Of a stretch of DNA of 64,000 nucleotides, positions 56,253 to 64,000 are shown piece by piece. A program made the position numbers and the translations under genes. Where the stretch lies: assembly GCF_000619925.1 (NCBI RefSeq), contig NZ_JHVB01000005.1, positions 124,001 through 188,000 of the forward strand, written 5' to 3'. Below the pieces are notes generated by a model. The model did not search any database. It was not told where the DNA came from and saw only the letters and a list, made by a program, of their open reading frames with translations. Positions within the stretch are counted from its first letter, which is position 1, and each line of letters begins with the position of its first letter. The stretch comes from Treponema sp. C6A8 (GTDB taxonomy: Bacteria; Spirochaetota; Spirochaetia; Treponematales; Treponemataceae).

Positions 56253-56915
56253 TTAGATTTTCCAGCAGATTCCTACGGTTGGAATTACTTTTACACCACC
56301 GCGGGAAAGAGATTTAGTATCAGTTTTTATGTTATCCTTTTCTGTTTCGCGGAAAAGGAAAGTCGGGCAGTTATAACCAACTGTGGCAGACGCATAAAGA
56401 GAGAAAACTTTTACCGGAGTCCATGCAAAGTATGCGTTTACTGCAGGAAGGAAAGAGGCATAATAAACTGTGTCTGTATATTTTGCTTTGTTTGAATCGA
56501 AAAGTGAAGAATCGTAGGTAACTACAGTTAAATCATAACCAAGCATTCCGTAAAAGGCGAAGAAGAACATATCTGTGCGGATAGGTGCCCATCCTGCTCC
56601 CATAAGAAGGTTCTGGTTAAAACCAATCAAGTAGCCTAATTCTGAGCCTTCCGGTGTATCAACATTACTGTTCGAAAAGTTGTTGTCGATAAATGCGCGT
56701 ACGGTGAAACCGTTTGACATTAAAACGCCTGTGTAAGTAAGGTCAATACCTGTCTGAACCGGCATTTTAATGCTGTCAAAGCCCTGTTTTTCAGCATGCA
56801 TTTTTGTTGATGTTGGAAGACGCCAACCAAATCCGATGAAGTTTTTCCAGGCTTCTCCGGCAAATGCAGATGTACTTAAAAGAAGCGCAGCTGCGATACC
56901 TAATAATTTTTTCAT
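56253..56915 (-). CDS. Small secreted beta-barrel-like envelope protein
   Basis: The 220-residue protein has a clean signal peptide (KKLLGIAAALLLSTSAFAGE, cleavage after AFA) and GGAGAAAT upstream. The mature part alternates polar and aromatic residues in strands (FIGFGWRLPTSTKMHAEKQG; GIDLTYTGVLMSNGFTVRAF; MFFFAFYGMLGYDLTVVTYD; VFSLYASATVGYNCPTFLF) and ends in VIPTVGICWKI with a near-terminal aromatic, consistent with an outer-membrane barrel. No family name is assigned. Confidence 0.72.
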   Translation of the reverse strand: MKKLLGIAAALLLSTSAFAGEAWKNFIGFGWRLPTSTKMHAEKQGFDSIKMPVQTGIDLTYTGVLMSNGFTVRAFIDNNFSNSNVDTPEGSELGYLIGFNQNLLMGAGWAPIRTDMFFFAFYGMLGYDLTVVTYDSSLFDSNKAKYTDTVYYASFLPAVNAYFAWTPVKVFSLYASATVGYNCPTFLFRETEKDNIKTDTKSLSRGGVKVIPTVGICWKI

Positions 56916-57037
56916 AATTTTATTTCTCCTTTTTGATCTTTTCCTTATCTATTAGACACCTCTTACAGGGAAAAGTGTCACTTTAAAAATCAATTTTTAG
57001 AGAAATAATAATAAAATGTTATAATAAAGACAATATT

Positions 57038-58012
57038 TTACGCAGGAATATGAATCCAGGTGAGTTCGTGCTTGTTGTAATTTAAGTGAAGGATGCGGCT
57101 GTGCGGAATATCGGCAAATTTCTGAATGAGAGGCCAGTCGATTTCGCCCTGCATCTTGATTGTGCAGATCATTTTTAAGTTAGGGTTGTATTCAAGCCAC
57201 ATTGTGATCCACTGAAGGAGGCGTTCCGGGTAACAGATTACGTCGCTGAAAATCCAGTCAAATGGCCCGATTTCTTCCGGCTTAAAGGTAAAGGCATCGT
57301 GAGCCTGGAAGGTAATCAGCGGATTATTCATAAGGGAATCGGCAAGAGGCGCTCGGTCTACTGCAAATACGGCTGCTCCAAGGCCTGCTAGAACCCATGT
57401 CCAGCCACCAGGGCAGGCCCCGGCTTCAAAACAGCGGTCGCCGGCTTTTGGAAGTTCGCAGCCGGTAAAGAGCCTGGCCATTGTAAGGCTTTCCTGAATC
57501 TTCAGGTAGGCGCGGCTTGGCGGATTTTCATGATCTTCGATAAAGCGCAGGCTGCCGGCCGGTAAAAAGCTGGAAGTTTCTGCGCTTGCAATCATCGTGT
57601 GCTCATCAATCAGGGTATAAAGCCCGATTTGTGAAGAAGGAATTTCTACCGGGAAGTTTCTGTCTTTCAGATTTATGTAGGGAAGTTTTTCCTGAATCAG
57701 ATTTGCGCGGCGGAAACAGGTAAACTGATAGGGAGCCCAGTTTCGCTGGATTTTTTTAAGTTCCCCTGCAGCCTCTCCAATTGAATCAAAAGTCAAAAGA
57801 AAAGGTTTAATCATTGTGCAGCGGGCCCAGTAAGGAAATCCTGATTTAAAATCATCGGCCTTCAGGTTTTCAAAATAAAACAAGTCGCCGTAGCGGGCTG
57901 TAGCTTTATCATTAAGAGAAAATCTTTTTTTAAGCTCAGAAAGCAACATTTCTACCTGTTCAGGGAAAGGAAGAAATGCTAGTCCTGAAAGTTCCTTGAT
58001 TTTTGTACTCAT
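57038..58012 (-). CDS. FtsJ/RlmM-like SAM-dependent RNA methyltransferase
   Basis: The 324-residue protein has an N-terminal ~180 residues (PYWARCTMIKPFLLTFDSIG; FRRANLIQEKLPYINLKDRN) that resemble a THUMP-like or family-specific RNA-binding part. The Rossmann-type MTase domain follows: GDRCFEAGACPGGWTWVLAG, LGAAVFAVDRAPL, FDWIFSDVICYPERLLQWI and MICTIKMQGEIDWPLIQKFA. The PGG-W-VLA pattern is that of RlmM, which 2'-O-methylates C2498 of 23S rRNA; the exact target here is unproven. It lies 5 bp after the PilZ gene, in the same direction. Confidence 0.83.
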   Translation of the reverse strand: MSTKIKELSGLAFLPFPEQVEMLLSELKKRFSLNDKATARYGDLFYFENLKADDFKSGFPYWARCTMIKPFLLTFDSIGEAAGELKKIQRNWAPYQFTCFRRANLIQEKLPYINLKDRNFPVEIPSSQIGLYTLIDEHTMIASAETSSFLPAGSLRFIEDHENPPSRAYLKIQESLTMARLFTGCELPKAGDRCFEAGACPGGWTWVLAGLGAAVFAVDRAPLADSLMNNPLITFQAHDAFTFKPEEIGPFDWIFSDVICYPERLLQWITMWLEYNPNLKMICTIKMQGEIDWPLIQKFADIPHSRILHLNYNKHELTWIHIPA

Positions 58013-58017
58013 GCGAT

Positions 58018-58374
58018 TTACTTTATTTCCGGGAGCTGGTCTTCGGAAAGCTGTTCCAGATGATCGATAAATTCATTAAGACGGTTTGCATCAGGCGAGT
58101 AAAGAATTTTAAAACCGATATAGGTGCTTCCGTCCTGTTCGTTTGCCCACTGAGGCAGGCATTTTAATTTGAGCGGAATTGGATTTTTTGCATTTGAAGG
58201 AAGGATTTCAACTTCGTATTCGTTTTCAAGTTCAACTACAACAGGAAAAGAGTAATGCATTTTTAGACCGCCTGCACTGATATCATCTAAAATCCCGGGA
58301 AGGGCGCAGAGCTCGTGGCAAGTGATTTTTCCAATTTCCTTATAGCGAGTATCGCTTCGTTTCTCAAAATCCAT
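58018..58374 (-). CDS. PilZ-domain protein
   Basis: The start is preferred at ATG 58374 (118 residues, GGTGG upstream); an ATG 15 bp earlier lacks a ribosome-binding site. The c-di-GMP-binding signature is split as in PilZ: KRSDTRY (RxxxR-like) near the N-terminus and DDISAGGLKMHY (DxSxxG) at about residues 35-46. STYIGFKILY follows. RxxxR is imperfect (R-S-D-T-R fits R-x3-R). It is a probable c-di-GMP effector with no output domain of its own and may act on the neighbouring protein machinery. Confidence 0.85.
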   Translation of the reverse strand: MDFEKRSDTRYKEIGKITCHELCALPGILDDISAGGLKMHYSFPVVVELENEYEVEILPSNAKNPIPLKLKCLPQWANEQDGSTYIGFKILYSPDANRLNEFIDHLEQLSEDQLPEIK

Positions 58375-58405
58375 ATTATAACCACCCATTATACGGAAAG
58401 CATAA

Positions 58406-61400
58406 TTATTTTACAACCATCACCTTTCGGGTTTCGTCTATGCCCGGCGCCTTGACGATTACAAAATACATTCCGCGTGCCACTGCGCTTCCTGCGTTGT
58501 TCTTTCCGTCCCAGTAGTAAAAATGTTCACCGGCCGAGGCGCTTCCATGAGTCAGATATTTTACGATGTTGCCGTCCAGTGTCATTATCATTACATCCAG
58601 ATTTCCGCTTGACGGCATGTTTACTTTGAGAACTGTCTTTTCTCCGTTTGCGGCATTAATTACATTGTTCAAAATTGTTACACCACCGCGCTGCTCGGTG
58701 ATTGATTTGAGAGTGATGTACCATGGACTAAGGCAGAGCAGATCAGAAGTGTTAGACAGATTAAAGGCAAAAAGTGGACAACTTTTGGCAGGGTCCAGAG
58801 TATAGCGTTGACTTGAATAGTCATAAAGTGGTGAGCGGAAGTGTTGTATATATGCTCCGTTTGCATCACAAAGAGCGTAAAGAAAAGAAAGCTGTGAAGG
58901 CTTCATTTTCAGAACATCGTCCTTGGGAATAGAGAATGAAAATCCGCCATTTGCAATTGTTTTACTTTCGGACAAAGACCAGAAATGCTGATTTAATTCT
59001 GGAGTATAAGATTCAAATTCTTTATCTGAAATTGCAGTAATACCAGGTAGCCAGCAGTTTGCTGATTTATCATAATTTGAATTAAATATGTTGAAAATTG
59101 AACTGGAATCTGGATTGTCTGTAATAAAAAGCTTCATACCCCCTGGAAAGTCTGAATCTTGGGGATTTTGTTTTCCGGTATTAATTTTTGAAACGATTTC
59201 AAATCCGTATCCGTAAGGAAGACTACCATAATTCTTCTGATTTTTTGAAAAATCATGAACGGCTATTGAATCGGAACTGTAAACATTTTTATATGAATCA
59301 ATATCATTTCTTTCTGAGTCTGAAATATAGGCATAAGATGTTGTTACTGCACCCAGTGCAAAATCAGAAATTGTATGTGCTGTATCTAAAAGCATGAAAG
59401 TAGCTCCCTGGCTGGTGTGCTCAGCATTACTTTCCTGGATAAAGGTTACCTTCATTGTTCCTTGCCTTCCGCTTACATGATCGTAGGTTGTTTCAGGGTA
59501 AAGAAGGGTAACATTATCATCCTTTTTGGGAGAAATCAGTCTAACATAAAGATTTTCTATATCTTCCAAAGTTACGGCTCTTGTAAGCTGGAGGGTTATT
59601 GCAGACAGACCGGATGAAAAAGTTTGAATTTGTGCATTGACTCCTCTGTCTATCTGGATGCCGTCGGGAGCTACTTCCGGACTACCATCAGGATTTATGG
59701 ATATAATTTCAAAACATCGGGGAAGTATACGGTTCATCGGTTGGTCTATATCCTCCTGAACTGGAGGCAGGGCATTCTTTATATAAGAAATTTTCGATGA
59801 ATCTATTACAATTGGTTTTGAAAAGCAGATAGTGAGTTTATTGCTTCCGACAGAAGATAAAACTGAACTGAAGGCTGGCGGCATTCGGACGTGTTTTTCA
59901 TTTTCAGGGATTCCATCTGAAACGCTAGTGTAGGCACTGGCCTCTGGTGAATAGGATTTGAGTCTTTTTCCCCATTTATCTGTGATAACATATCCGCAGT
60001 AAACATCACCAGAAGTGTTGGTAATGTATTGTGGAATTGTAAGGCTGGCTTTTACATCTCTTAAAAATCCCAGGTGGTTTGTGTAATTTCCGCTGCCTAT
60101 TGATGTTCCGCTTGCATCTGTGTTCCAACTTGTGTTCTCGGTGTAAAGATAGAGTGATGTTTTTAATGCGGCAGGGGCTTCAGTTCCTGTTTTTGATGAA
60201 TATTCTGCAGTAAATGCTGTTCCATCCGAAGCCTTGATTGCATGTAGATAAGTGATTTTTCTGATTTCACGGGGAAATTTAATATAAATTCTACAGTCAG
60301 AAACTGTATAGGCTTCTTCTATTTCTAATTCACTATCATCAAAATTTGTGCAGCTTGACAGAGTACAGTCTGTTGCCGGAATCTGAGCATGGCTGCCGTC
60401 TGAAGTGCCGTCTGCGCAGGTAACAGTAATGTTTGAGATTGTAGAATTTACTGCTTCTGCGCAGAAGTTTTCGGGGCTGTTGTTTTTAGGGATTACAAGG
60501 TTGTTGCCGGAGCTGCCTGTAAGTGTAGCTCCGTTTATGTAGAAGTTTCCCTTTCCGCTTGTTCCGGCTGTGAGGTTTTTTCCCGCAGCAATAGAAAGGG
60601 TGGATGAACTGCTTACCGGGTCTCCGCTATTGATATCAAGAGAAGTTTCGGTAAAGGATTGAACCCAGCCATATGGTCGTCTTGTAAAGTGCTGATATTT
60701 TAGGGATGAAGAATTATAATTTGGGCCCGAAATTATGATGTCCTTACGGGCGGTAAGATTTTCTTTTGCGATAATATTACCGTCCCGCAGAAGAAAAATT
60801 ATGCTGTCAGCTTCAAAAGAATCAGAAAGGGTGATGTCTTTGCTTGCCGGGGAAGTGTAGCTGGAAGTCTGAGCCTGCAGCCAGCCTAAAGTAAGATTCT
60901 TACTGTTTTTAGAAAAGGTGCAGCCTGAGTTTAGAATGAGCATATTAAGACTCATGTCGAAGGGCAATGAAAAAGGAGTCCCTTCAGCGATGGAAAGTGT
61001 ATTTATAGAAATGAAACCAGGAAAATCTGCTGTAAAAGTAGGCGCATCCTGACTGTCGTCAAATTTTTTTACTTCAACAATTCCTCCGCTTGAAGTAAAT
61101 TTACTGGTTCCTGCCGTGATTAATTTATTTATTGAAAGTTTACCATCTGTATGTGTAACACTTGAGCCTGCTGAAATAGTCAGTTCTTTTACGCTTACAT
61201 CTTCATCTATTACAGGCTGTTTATTTGTGTTTGTTTCTGAGATTTCAATGCTGTATTCCTGAAGATTTTTTGGATCAAAACCGGTTATGCCGGTATAAGA
61301 CCAGTTATTTTTGTTTGTCCATTTTTTATCTCCTGCAGCACCAGTCCAGGTTGGAGTCTGATAGTGCCAGGAAATACGTCCCATTTCCATAAAACTTTTG

Positions 61401-62401
61401 TCAGGATCATCACCGCCGTCCGGGCTGTAGAAGATGATTGTGATTCCGTTTTTAGGAGTTGTTATTGCACCTGATGTACATTTTAAATTGTAATTTTCAC
61501 CTCCTTTCAGAATGGAGGCATCTGGGTTGCTTGGTCTATAGCCTCCTTTGTATTTTTTTCCAGGAGCTGAAAAAGAACCCGTAGAATTATTAAATACCTG
61601 ACTTCCAATTTGATATGTGTCACTTCCTGTAATAATTACTTTATAAGGAAAACGGACATCTTCTCCTCCTGTGAAACTTACTGTTGCCGGATCTGCCGGA
61701 AAGGTGTCTGGAATGGTACCAATGGTGCATGTATAAATCGGAGTTATGACTTCTTCTCCTTCAGCCTCGTATGGAAGTCTGTGGCTTGCAGGTATTTCAT
61801 ATAGAAGTTCTGTTATTCCGTTGTAGCCGTTATTTACGTTGGCACCGCCTGTCGGTAAATATAAATAGCCATCTCCTCTAAATGTAAGTTTGCCAGAGCC
61901 GTCTGCCCATAAGTTAGAGGTGATTTTTAGCTTTGAATTTTCTTCAATTTGGAACAAGTGATCGTTTCCGCTTGGAATATCAAAGGTACTGGTTTTTACT
62001 ATTCCGTTTCCTGTTAAAGTAACATTTCCATTTTGAGAGGCAGCTGTTATATGAACAAGCAGCAAAGTTCCGCTACAGGTAAGATTATGGGAATTCAAGT
62101 TCAGTGTGATTTTGCTGCTTCCTGCGGTATTAAAATTAAGTCCGCTTACTGTTAAATCTGAATCTAAAGTGACTGTGATTTCTGAGCTTCCTGTAAAGGT
62201 TGCGGTATCAGCAGAATTTTGTCCGGGGTATCCTGTTGAAGGTGTCCAGTTTGCAGAAGTTTTCCAGTTTGTATAAGGGCCGCCACCGCCTGTCCAGGTG
62301 TAATCTGTTCCCCAGATACTCTGCAAATTCAAAAGCAGTCCTGTAAGAGCGGCTGTGCGGAGAAGGGTTTTAATTTTGGGGAAAGAGCGGAAATTTATCA
62401 T
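58406..62401 (-). CDS. Giant secreted protein with FlgD-like C-terminal Ig domain
   Basis: The 1331-residue protein has a signal peptide (LLRTAALTGLLLNLQSIWG). The N-terminal half is Ser/Thr/Gly/Asn-rich with many short beta strands and repeated phrases (LTVSGLNFNTAGSSKITLNL; VSVKELTISAGSSVTHTDGK), like adhesin or passenger-type beta helices, and contains a YTWTGGGGPYTNW / PTWTGAAGDKKWTN repeat seen in autotransporter-like proteins. The last ~75 residues form a FlgD-type Ig domain (LDVMIMTLDGNIVKYLTHGS; FYYWDGKNNAGSAVARGMYF; VVK end), which often marks secreted cell-surface proteins. No enzymatic motif is seen. No Shine-Dalgarno precedes the ATG. Confidence 0.82.
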   Translation of the reverse strand: MINFRSFPKIKTLLRTAALTGLLLNLQSIWGTDYTWTGGGGPYTNWKTSANWTPSTGYPGQNSADTATFTGSSEITVTLDSDLTVSGLNFNTAGSSKITLNLNSHNLTCSGTLLLVHITAASQNGNVTLTGNGIVKTSTFDIPSGNDHLFQIEENSKLKITSNLWADGSGKLTFRGDGYLYLPTGGANVNNGYNGITELLYEIPASHRLPYEAEGEEVITPIYTCTIGTIPDTFPADPATVSFTGGEDVRFPYKVIITGSDTYQIGSQVFNNSTGSFSAPGKKYKGGYRPSNPDASILKGGENYNLKCTSGAITTPKNGITIIFYSPDGGDDPDKSFMEMGRISWHYQTPTWTGAAGDKKWTNKNNWSYTGITGFDPKNLQEYSIEISETNTNKQPVIDEDVSVKELTISAGSSVTHTDGKLSINKLITAGTSKFTSSGGIVEVKKFDDSQDAPTFTADFPGFISINTLSIAEGTPFSLPFDMSLNMLILNSGCTFSKNSKNLTLGWLQAQTSSYTSPASKDITLSDSFEADSIIFLLRDGNIIAKENLTARKDIIISGPNYNSSSLKYQHFTRRPYGWVQSFTETSLDINSGDPVSSSSTLSIAAGKNLTAGTSGKGNFYINGATLTGSSGNNLVIPKNNSPENFCAEAVNSTISNITVTCADGTSDGSHAQIPATDCTLSSCTNFDDSELEIEEAYTVSDCRIYIKFPREIRKITYLHAIKASDGTAFTAEYSSKTGTEAPAALKTSLYLYTENTSWNTDASGTSIGSGNYTNHLGFLRDVKASLTIPQYITNTSGDVYCGYVITDKWGKRLKSYSPEASAYTSVSDGIPENEKHVRMPPAFSSVLSSVGSNKLTICFSKPIVIDSSKISYIKNALPPVQEDIDQPMNRILPRCFEIISINPDGSPEVAPDGIQIDRGVNAQIQTFSSGLSAITLQLTRAVTLEDIENLYVRLISPKKDDNVTLLYPETTYDHVSGRQGTMKVTFIQESNAEHTSQGATFMLLDTAHTISDFALGAVTTSYAYISDSERNDIDSYKNVYSSDSIAVHDFSKNQKNYGSLPYGYGFEIVSKINTGKQNPQDSDFPGGMKLFITDNPDSSSIFNIFNSNYDKSANCWLPGITAISDKEFESYTPELNQHFWSLSESKTIANGGFSFSIPKDDVLKMKPSQLSFLYALCDANGAYIQHFRSPLYDYSSQRYTLDPAKSCPLFAFNLSNTSDLLCLSPWYITLKSITEQRGGVTILNNVINAANGEKTVLKVNMPSSGNLDVMIMTLDGNIVKYLTHGSASAGEHFYYWDGKNNAGSAVARGMYFVIVKAPGIDETRKVMVVK

Positions 62402-62508
62402 ATATATAGAATATTATCGTGCAGGAATGAAGATTTTTCAAATTTTTAGATAAATCATTGCCGGAATTTGCACCTTTAAGTCCATATTATAGATAGAGGA
62501 TATTAAAG

Positions 62509-62540
62509 TTTACAATACATAATTTATTATGTATTGTAAA
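62509..62540. promoter_or_regulatory. Palindrome ahead of the hicB remnant, possible operator
   Basis: TTTACAATACATAA (62509-62522), 4-nt loop, TTATGTATTGTAAA (62527-62540): a perfect 14-bp inverted repeat, 15 bp before the pseudogene ATG. Toxin-antitoxin operons often carry such an operator bound by the antitoxin. Confidence 0.5.
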
Positions 62541-62554
62541 AACGGGAAGTGATA

Positions 62555-62688
62555 ATGAAAAATGAATATGCTTTATTGCGGTTTTGGAATATGCGGATGA
62601 TGGGATAAACGTTACTTTTCCTGATTTGCCGGGCTGTATTTCCTGTGCAGGAAAGGGAAATACTGAAGAACCAAGGTACGCGGTGTAA
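62555..62688 (+). pseudogene. Decayed HicB-like antitoxin, frameshifted and truncated
   Basis: The ATG at 62555 opens MKNEYA. One T missing in the run at 62572-62574 shifts the frame. In the other frame the sequence continues FIAVLEYADDGINVTFPDLP, GCISCAGKGNTEE, which is the HicB-type fold signature (DDG-x-V-x-FPDLPGC). The similarity then ends and the sequence passes into repeat B3; a stop lies at 62686-62688. The C-terminal DNA-binding part is missing, and no hicA toxin gene is visible on either side. Confidence 0.65.
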
Positions 62689-62690
62689 GC

Positions 62691-62803
62691 TGGGCGTTGC
62701 GGGGTGTCCCCGCTGGGTGGGGTAGGCGAAAAGCGTGCTTTGAGCCGTAGGGCGGGGCTCCGCCCTCCTTCCTAAAACCTAGAACCTAAAACCTATAACC
62801 TAT
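62691..62803 (+). repeat. GC-rich dispersed repeat, copy B3, with AGGTT-type tail
   Basis: TGGGCGTTGCGGGG, GGGTAGGCGAAAAGCG and TAGGGCGGGGCTCCGCCCTC match copies B1 and B2, with B1 closest. It ends with a short tandem tract CCTAAAACCTAGAACCTAAA then ACCTATAACCT, the reverse complement of the tract on the left of B1. It joins the hicB remnant to the glycosidase gene. Confidence 0.75.
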
Positions 62804-62814
62804 ATAATTACCTT

Positions 62815-64000
62815 ATGAGTTACCGAATTATCAATCCAGTTTTGTCGGGGTTTTATCCTTCGCCTAGTGTTTGCGCGGCGGGCGGGAAGTTTTTTATGAC
62901 TGCGGCTTCTTATACTTATTTTCCGGGGCTGCCGCTTTTTTCAAGTAAGAATGGGGTCTCATGGGAGCAGATTGGAAATATTATCAGTTCCGGGGCTCAG
63001 CTGGATATGAGCGGGCATGGAAGCGAAAAAAGGCTGATGACGCCGACTATCCGTTTTGACGCTTCTTATGGCGAAAAGGGGCGTTTTTACTGCGTGGCAA
63101 ATCAGCCGGAAGGAATCGGAATTTTTCTTTCTTTTAGCGATGAACCTTCTGCCTGGTGGTCGAATCCGGTTCATATTGACGGAGCTCACGGCTATGATCC
63201 TTCGATTTTTTTTGATGATGACGGAAGCGTCTGGTATTGCGGCGTTCGCGAAGCTACGGAAGATAAATTTTATGACAGTCAGAGCGAAATTTTCCTTCAG
63301 CGAATTGATCTGGAAAGCGCCCGGCTTTTTGGTGAGCAGAAAATCATTTTGAAAAGTGATTCCCGCAGAATCGGCTGGATGGAAGCGCCTCACATTTTTA
63401 AGAATGACGGCATTTACTATCTTCTTTACAGTGAGGGCGGATTTACCCTGAATCACGGGGTTAGCATTGCCCGTTCTGCAAAAATTGATCAGGACTGGCA
63501 GATTAAGGATACCAACCCGATTTTTACTCACCGCAACATGGGTAAGCAGGCAAAAATCATTAATGTAGGGCACGGGGATATTTACAGCGACAAGGACGGA
63601 CGCTGGTGGATTGCTGTGAGCGGCTGTCGTCCTTACGGCGATAAGGTTTCCCGCTTTATCAATATGGACAGGGAAACTTTTATTCTGCCGGTACGCTGGG
63701 AAGACGGCTGGCCTTTGATTGCGCCTGAAACCGGTAAAATTGAAAATGCCTATAGTCTGAGCGGCCTTGTGGTTAAGCGGGCTGATGATGATGCGGATGC
63801 GGTTATCACTCCTGTTATTGATGACTTTAATGAAGGAACGCCTAATCCTTACTGGCTTACAAACCGGGCCTTCTGCGAAAATCTGATTAAGTGGGATGAA
63901 GTTTCGGGAATGCTGAGGCTTTACGGGGGTGCGGCAATTCAGTCGGAAGAAAACCTTGCTATGGTTGTGCGCCGGCAGACTGCCTTCTGTTACGAGGCTT
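62815..64000 (+). CDS. Glycoside hydrolase family 43 (beta-xylosidase/arabinofuranosidase-like), 3' truncated by window
   Basis: ATG 62815 opens a frame to the window end (395 residues, no stop yet). The five-bladed propeller start is IINPVLSGFYPSPSVCAAGG. The pKa-modulating Asp is likely Asp128 in HGYDPSIFFDDDGS, and the acid is Glu190 in GWMEAPHIFKNDGIYYLLYS. GHGDIYSDKDGRWW follows. After ~280 residues a second beta domain begins (VIDDFNEGTPNPYWLTNRAF), as in GH43 xylosidases with a C-terminal beta-sandwich. The general-base position, Asp in the usual PDPS, is Ser16 here. No signal peptide, so it is cytosolic and would act on imported oligosaccharides. Confidence 0.87.
   Translation, partial: MSYRIINPVLSGFYPSPSVCAAGGKFFMTAASYTYFPGLPLFSSKNGVSWEQIGNIISSGAQLDMSGHGSEKRLMTPTIRFDASYGEKGRFYCVANQPEGIGIFLSFSDEPSAWWSNPVHIDGAHGYDPSIFFDDDGSVWYCGVREATEDKFYDSQSEIFLQRIDLESARLFGEQKIILKSDSRRIGWMEAPHIFKNDGIYYLLYSEGGFTLNHGVSIARSAKIDQDWQIKDTNPIFTHRNMGKQAKIINVGHGDIYSDKDGRWWIAVSGCRPYGDKVSRFINMDRETFILPVRWEDGWPLIAPETGKIENAYSLSGLVVKRADDDADAVITPVIDDFNEGTPNPYWLTNRAFCENLIKWDEVSGMLRLYGGAAIQSEENLAMVVRRQTAFCYEA

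Noticed and set aside
62959..63573. 204-codon minus-strand frame opposite the GH43 gene
   Set aside because: The plus-strand frame carries all GH43 motifs; the minus frame is its shadow.

Overview
The window looks like a chromosomal segment of a free-living or gut/rumen-type spirochaete, most likely a Treponema. The inference rests on the gene content: an archaeal-type UMP kinase, a ThyX rather than ThyA thymidylate synthase, a PEGA-domain protein, a ChvE/Ggu sugar transporter, many lipoproteins, and a cysS gene followed by an ECF sigma factor operon. No rRNA, tRNA, CRISPR array, phage or transposase gene was recognised. The window is almost fully coding. It opens inside cysS and closes inside a family-43 glycosidase.

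Layout. 1-3.7 kb: the end of cysS, then a three-gene sigma / anti-sigma / transglutaminase-fold operon. 3.8-8 kb: UMP kinase, glucosaminidase lipoprotein, RadC, PEGA protein, HtrA protease. 8-14 kb: uvrB, a large lipoprotein whose start is in doubt, a flotillin, ribosomal protein L28. 14-19.3 kb: an MBL-fold hydrolase and a LivHMGF branched-chain amino-acid importer with a CBS-ACT protein. 19.4-27 kb: an unknown protein, PtsN-like EIIA, transketolase, PRPP synthetase, a sugar kinase and a HAD phosphatase. 27-31.7 kb: a GGDEF protein, a degenerate HD-GYP protein and an orphan solute-binding lipoprotein, then a radical SAM protein. 32-36.6 kb: a pantothenate/CoA cluster (panB, panC, coaC, coaB, coaX, panD). 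36.6-39 kb, minus strand: aroF-tyrA under a Tyr/Phe-rich leader peptide and attenuator. 39-47 kb: TrmJ-like methyltransferase, SpoIIE phosphatase, and a long minus-strand operon (membrane protein, nif3, lspA, membrane protein, mtnN, DUF1538 transporter, PII-like protein). 47-51 kb: dnaX-ebfC-recR and a STAS protein. 51-55 kb: ChvE/GguA/GguB. 55-62.4 kb: thyX, a small outer-membrane protein, an FtsJ-like methyltransferase, a PilZ protein and a 1331-residue secreted protein. 62.4-64 kb: a decayed hicB and the GH43 gene.

The most notable non-coding signals are these. (1) A dispersed 138-140 bp element occurs in seven intergenic copies. It folds into a three-way structure with extensive compensatory changes and a GNRA tetraloop in every copy, so it looks like a structured RNA family. 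(2) A 39-codon leader ORF with 12 aromatic residues in a run of 15, followed by an intrinsic terminator, lies upstream of aroF-tyrA; it is absent from a standard long-ORF view. (3) A set of promoters is placed so that transcription should begin at or a few bases before the start codon (dnaX, the aro leader, a liv leader ORF, the unknown 488-residue protein, the SpoIIE phosphatase), which suggests leaderless translation. (4) A second dispersed GC-rich repeat occurs in three copies. All functional statements are read from the translated sequences without database searches.
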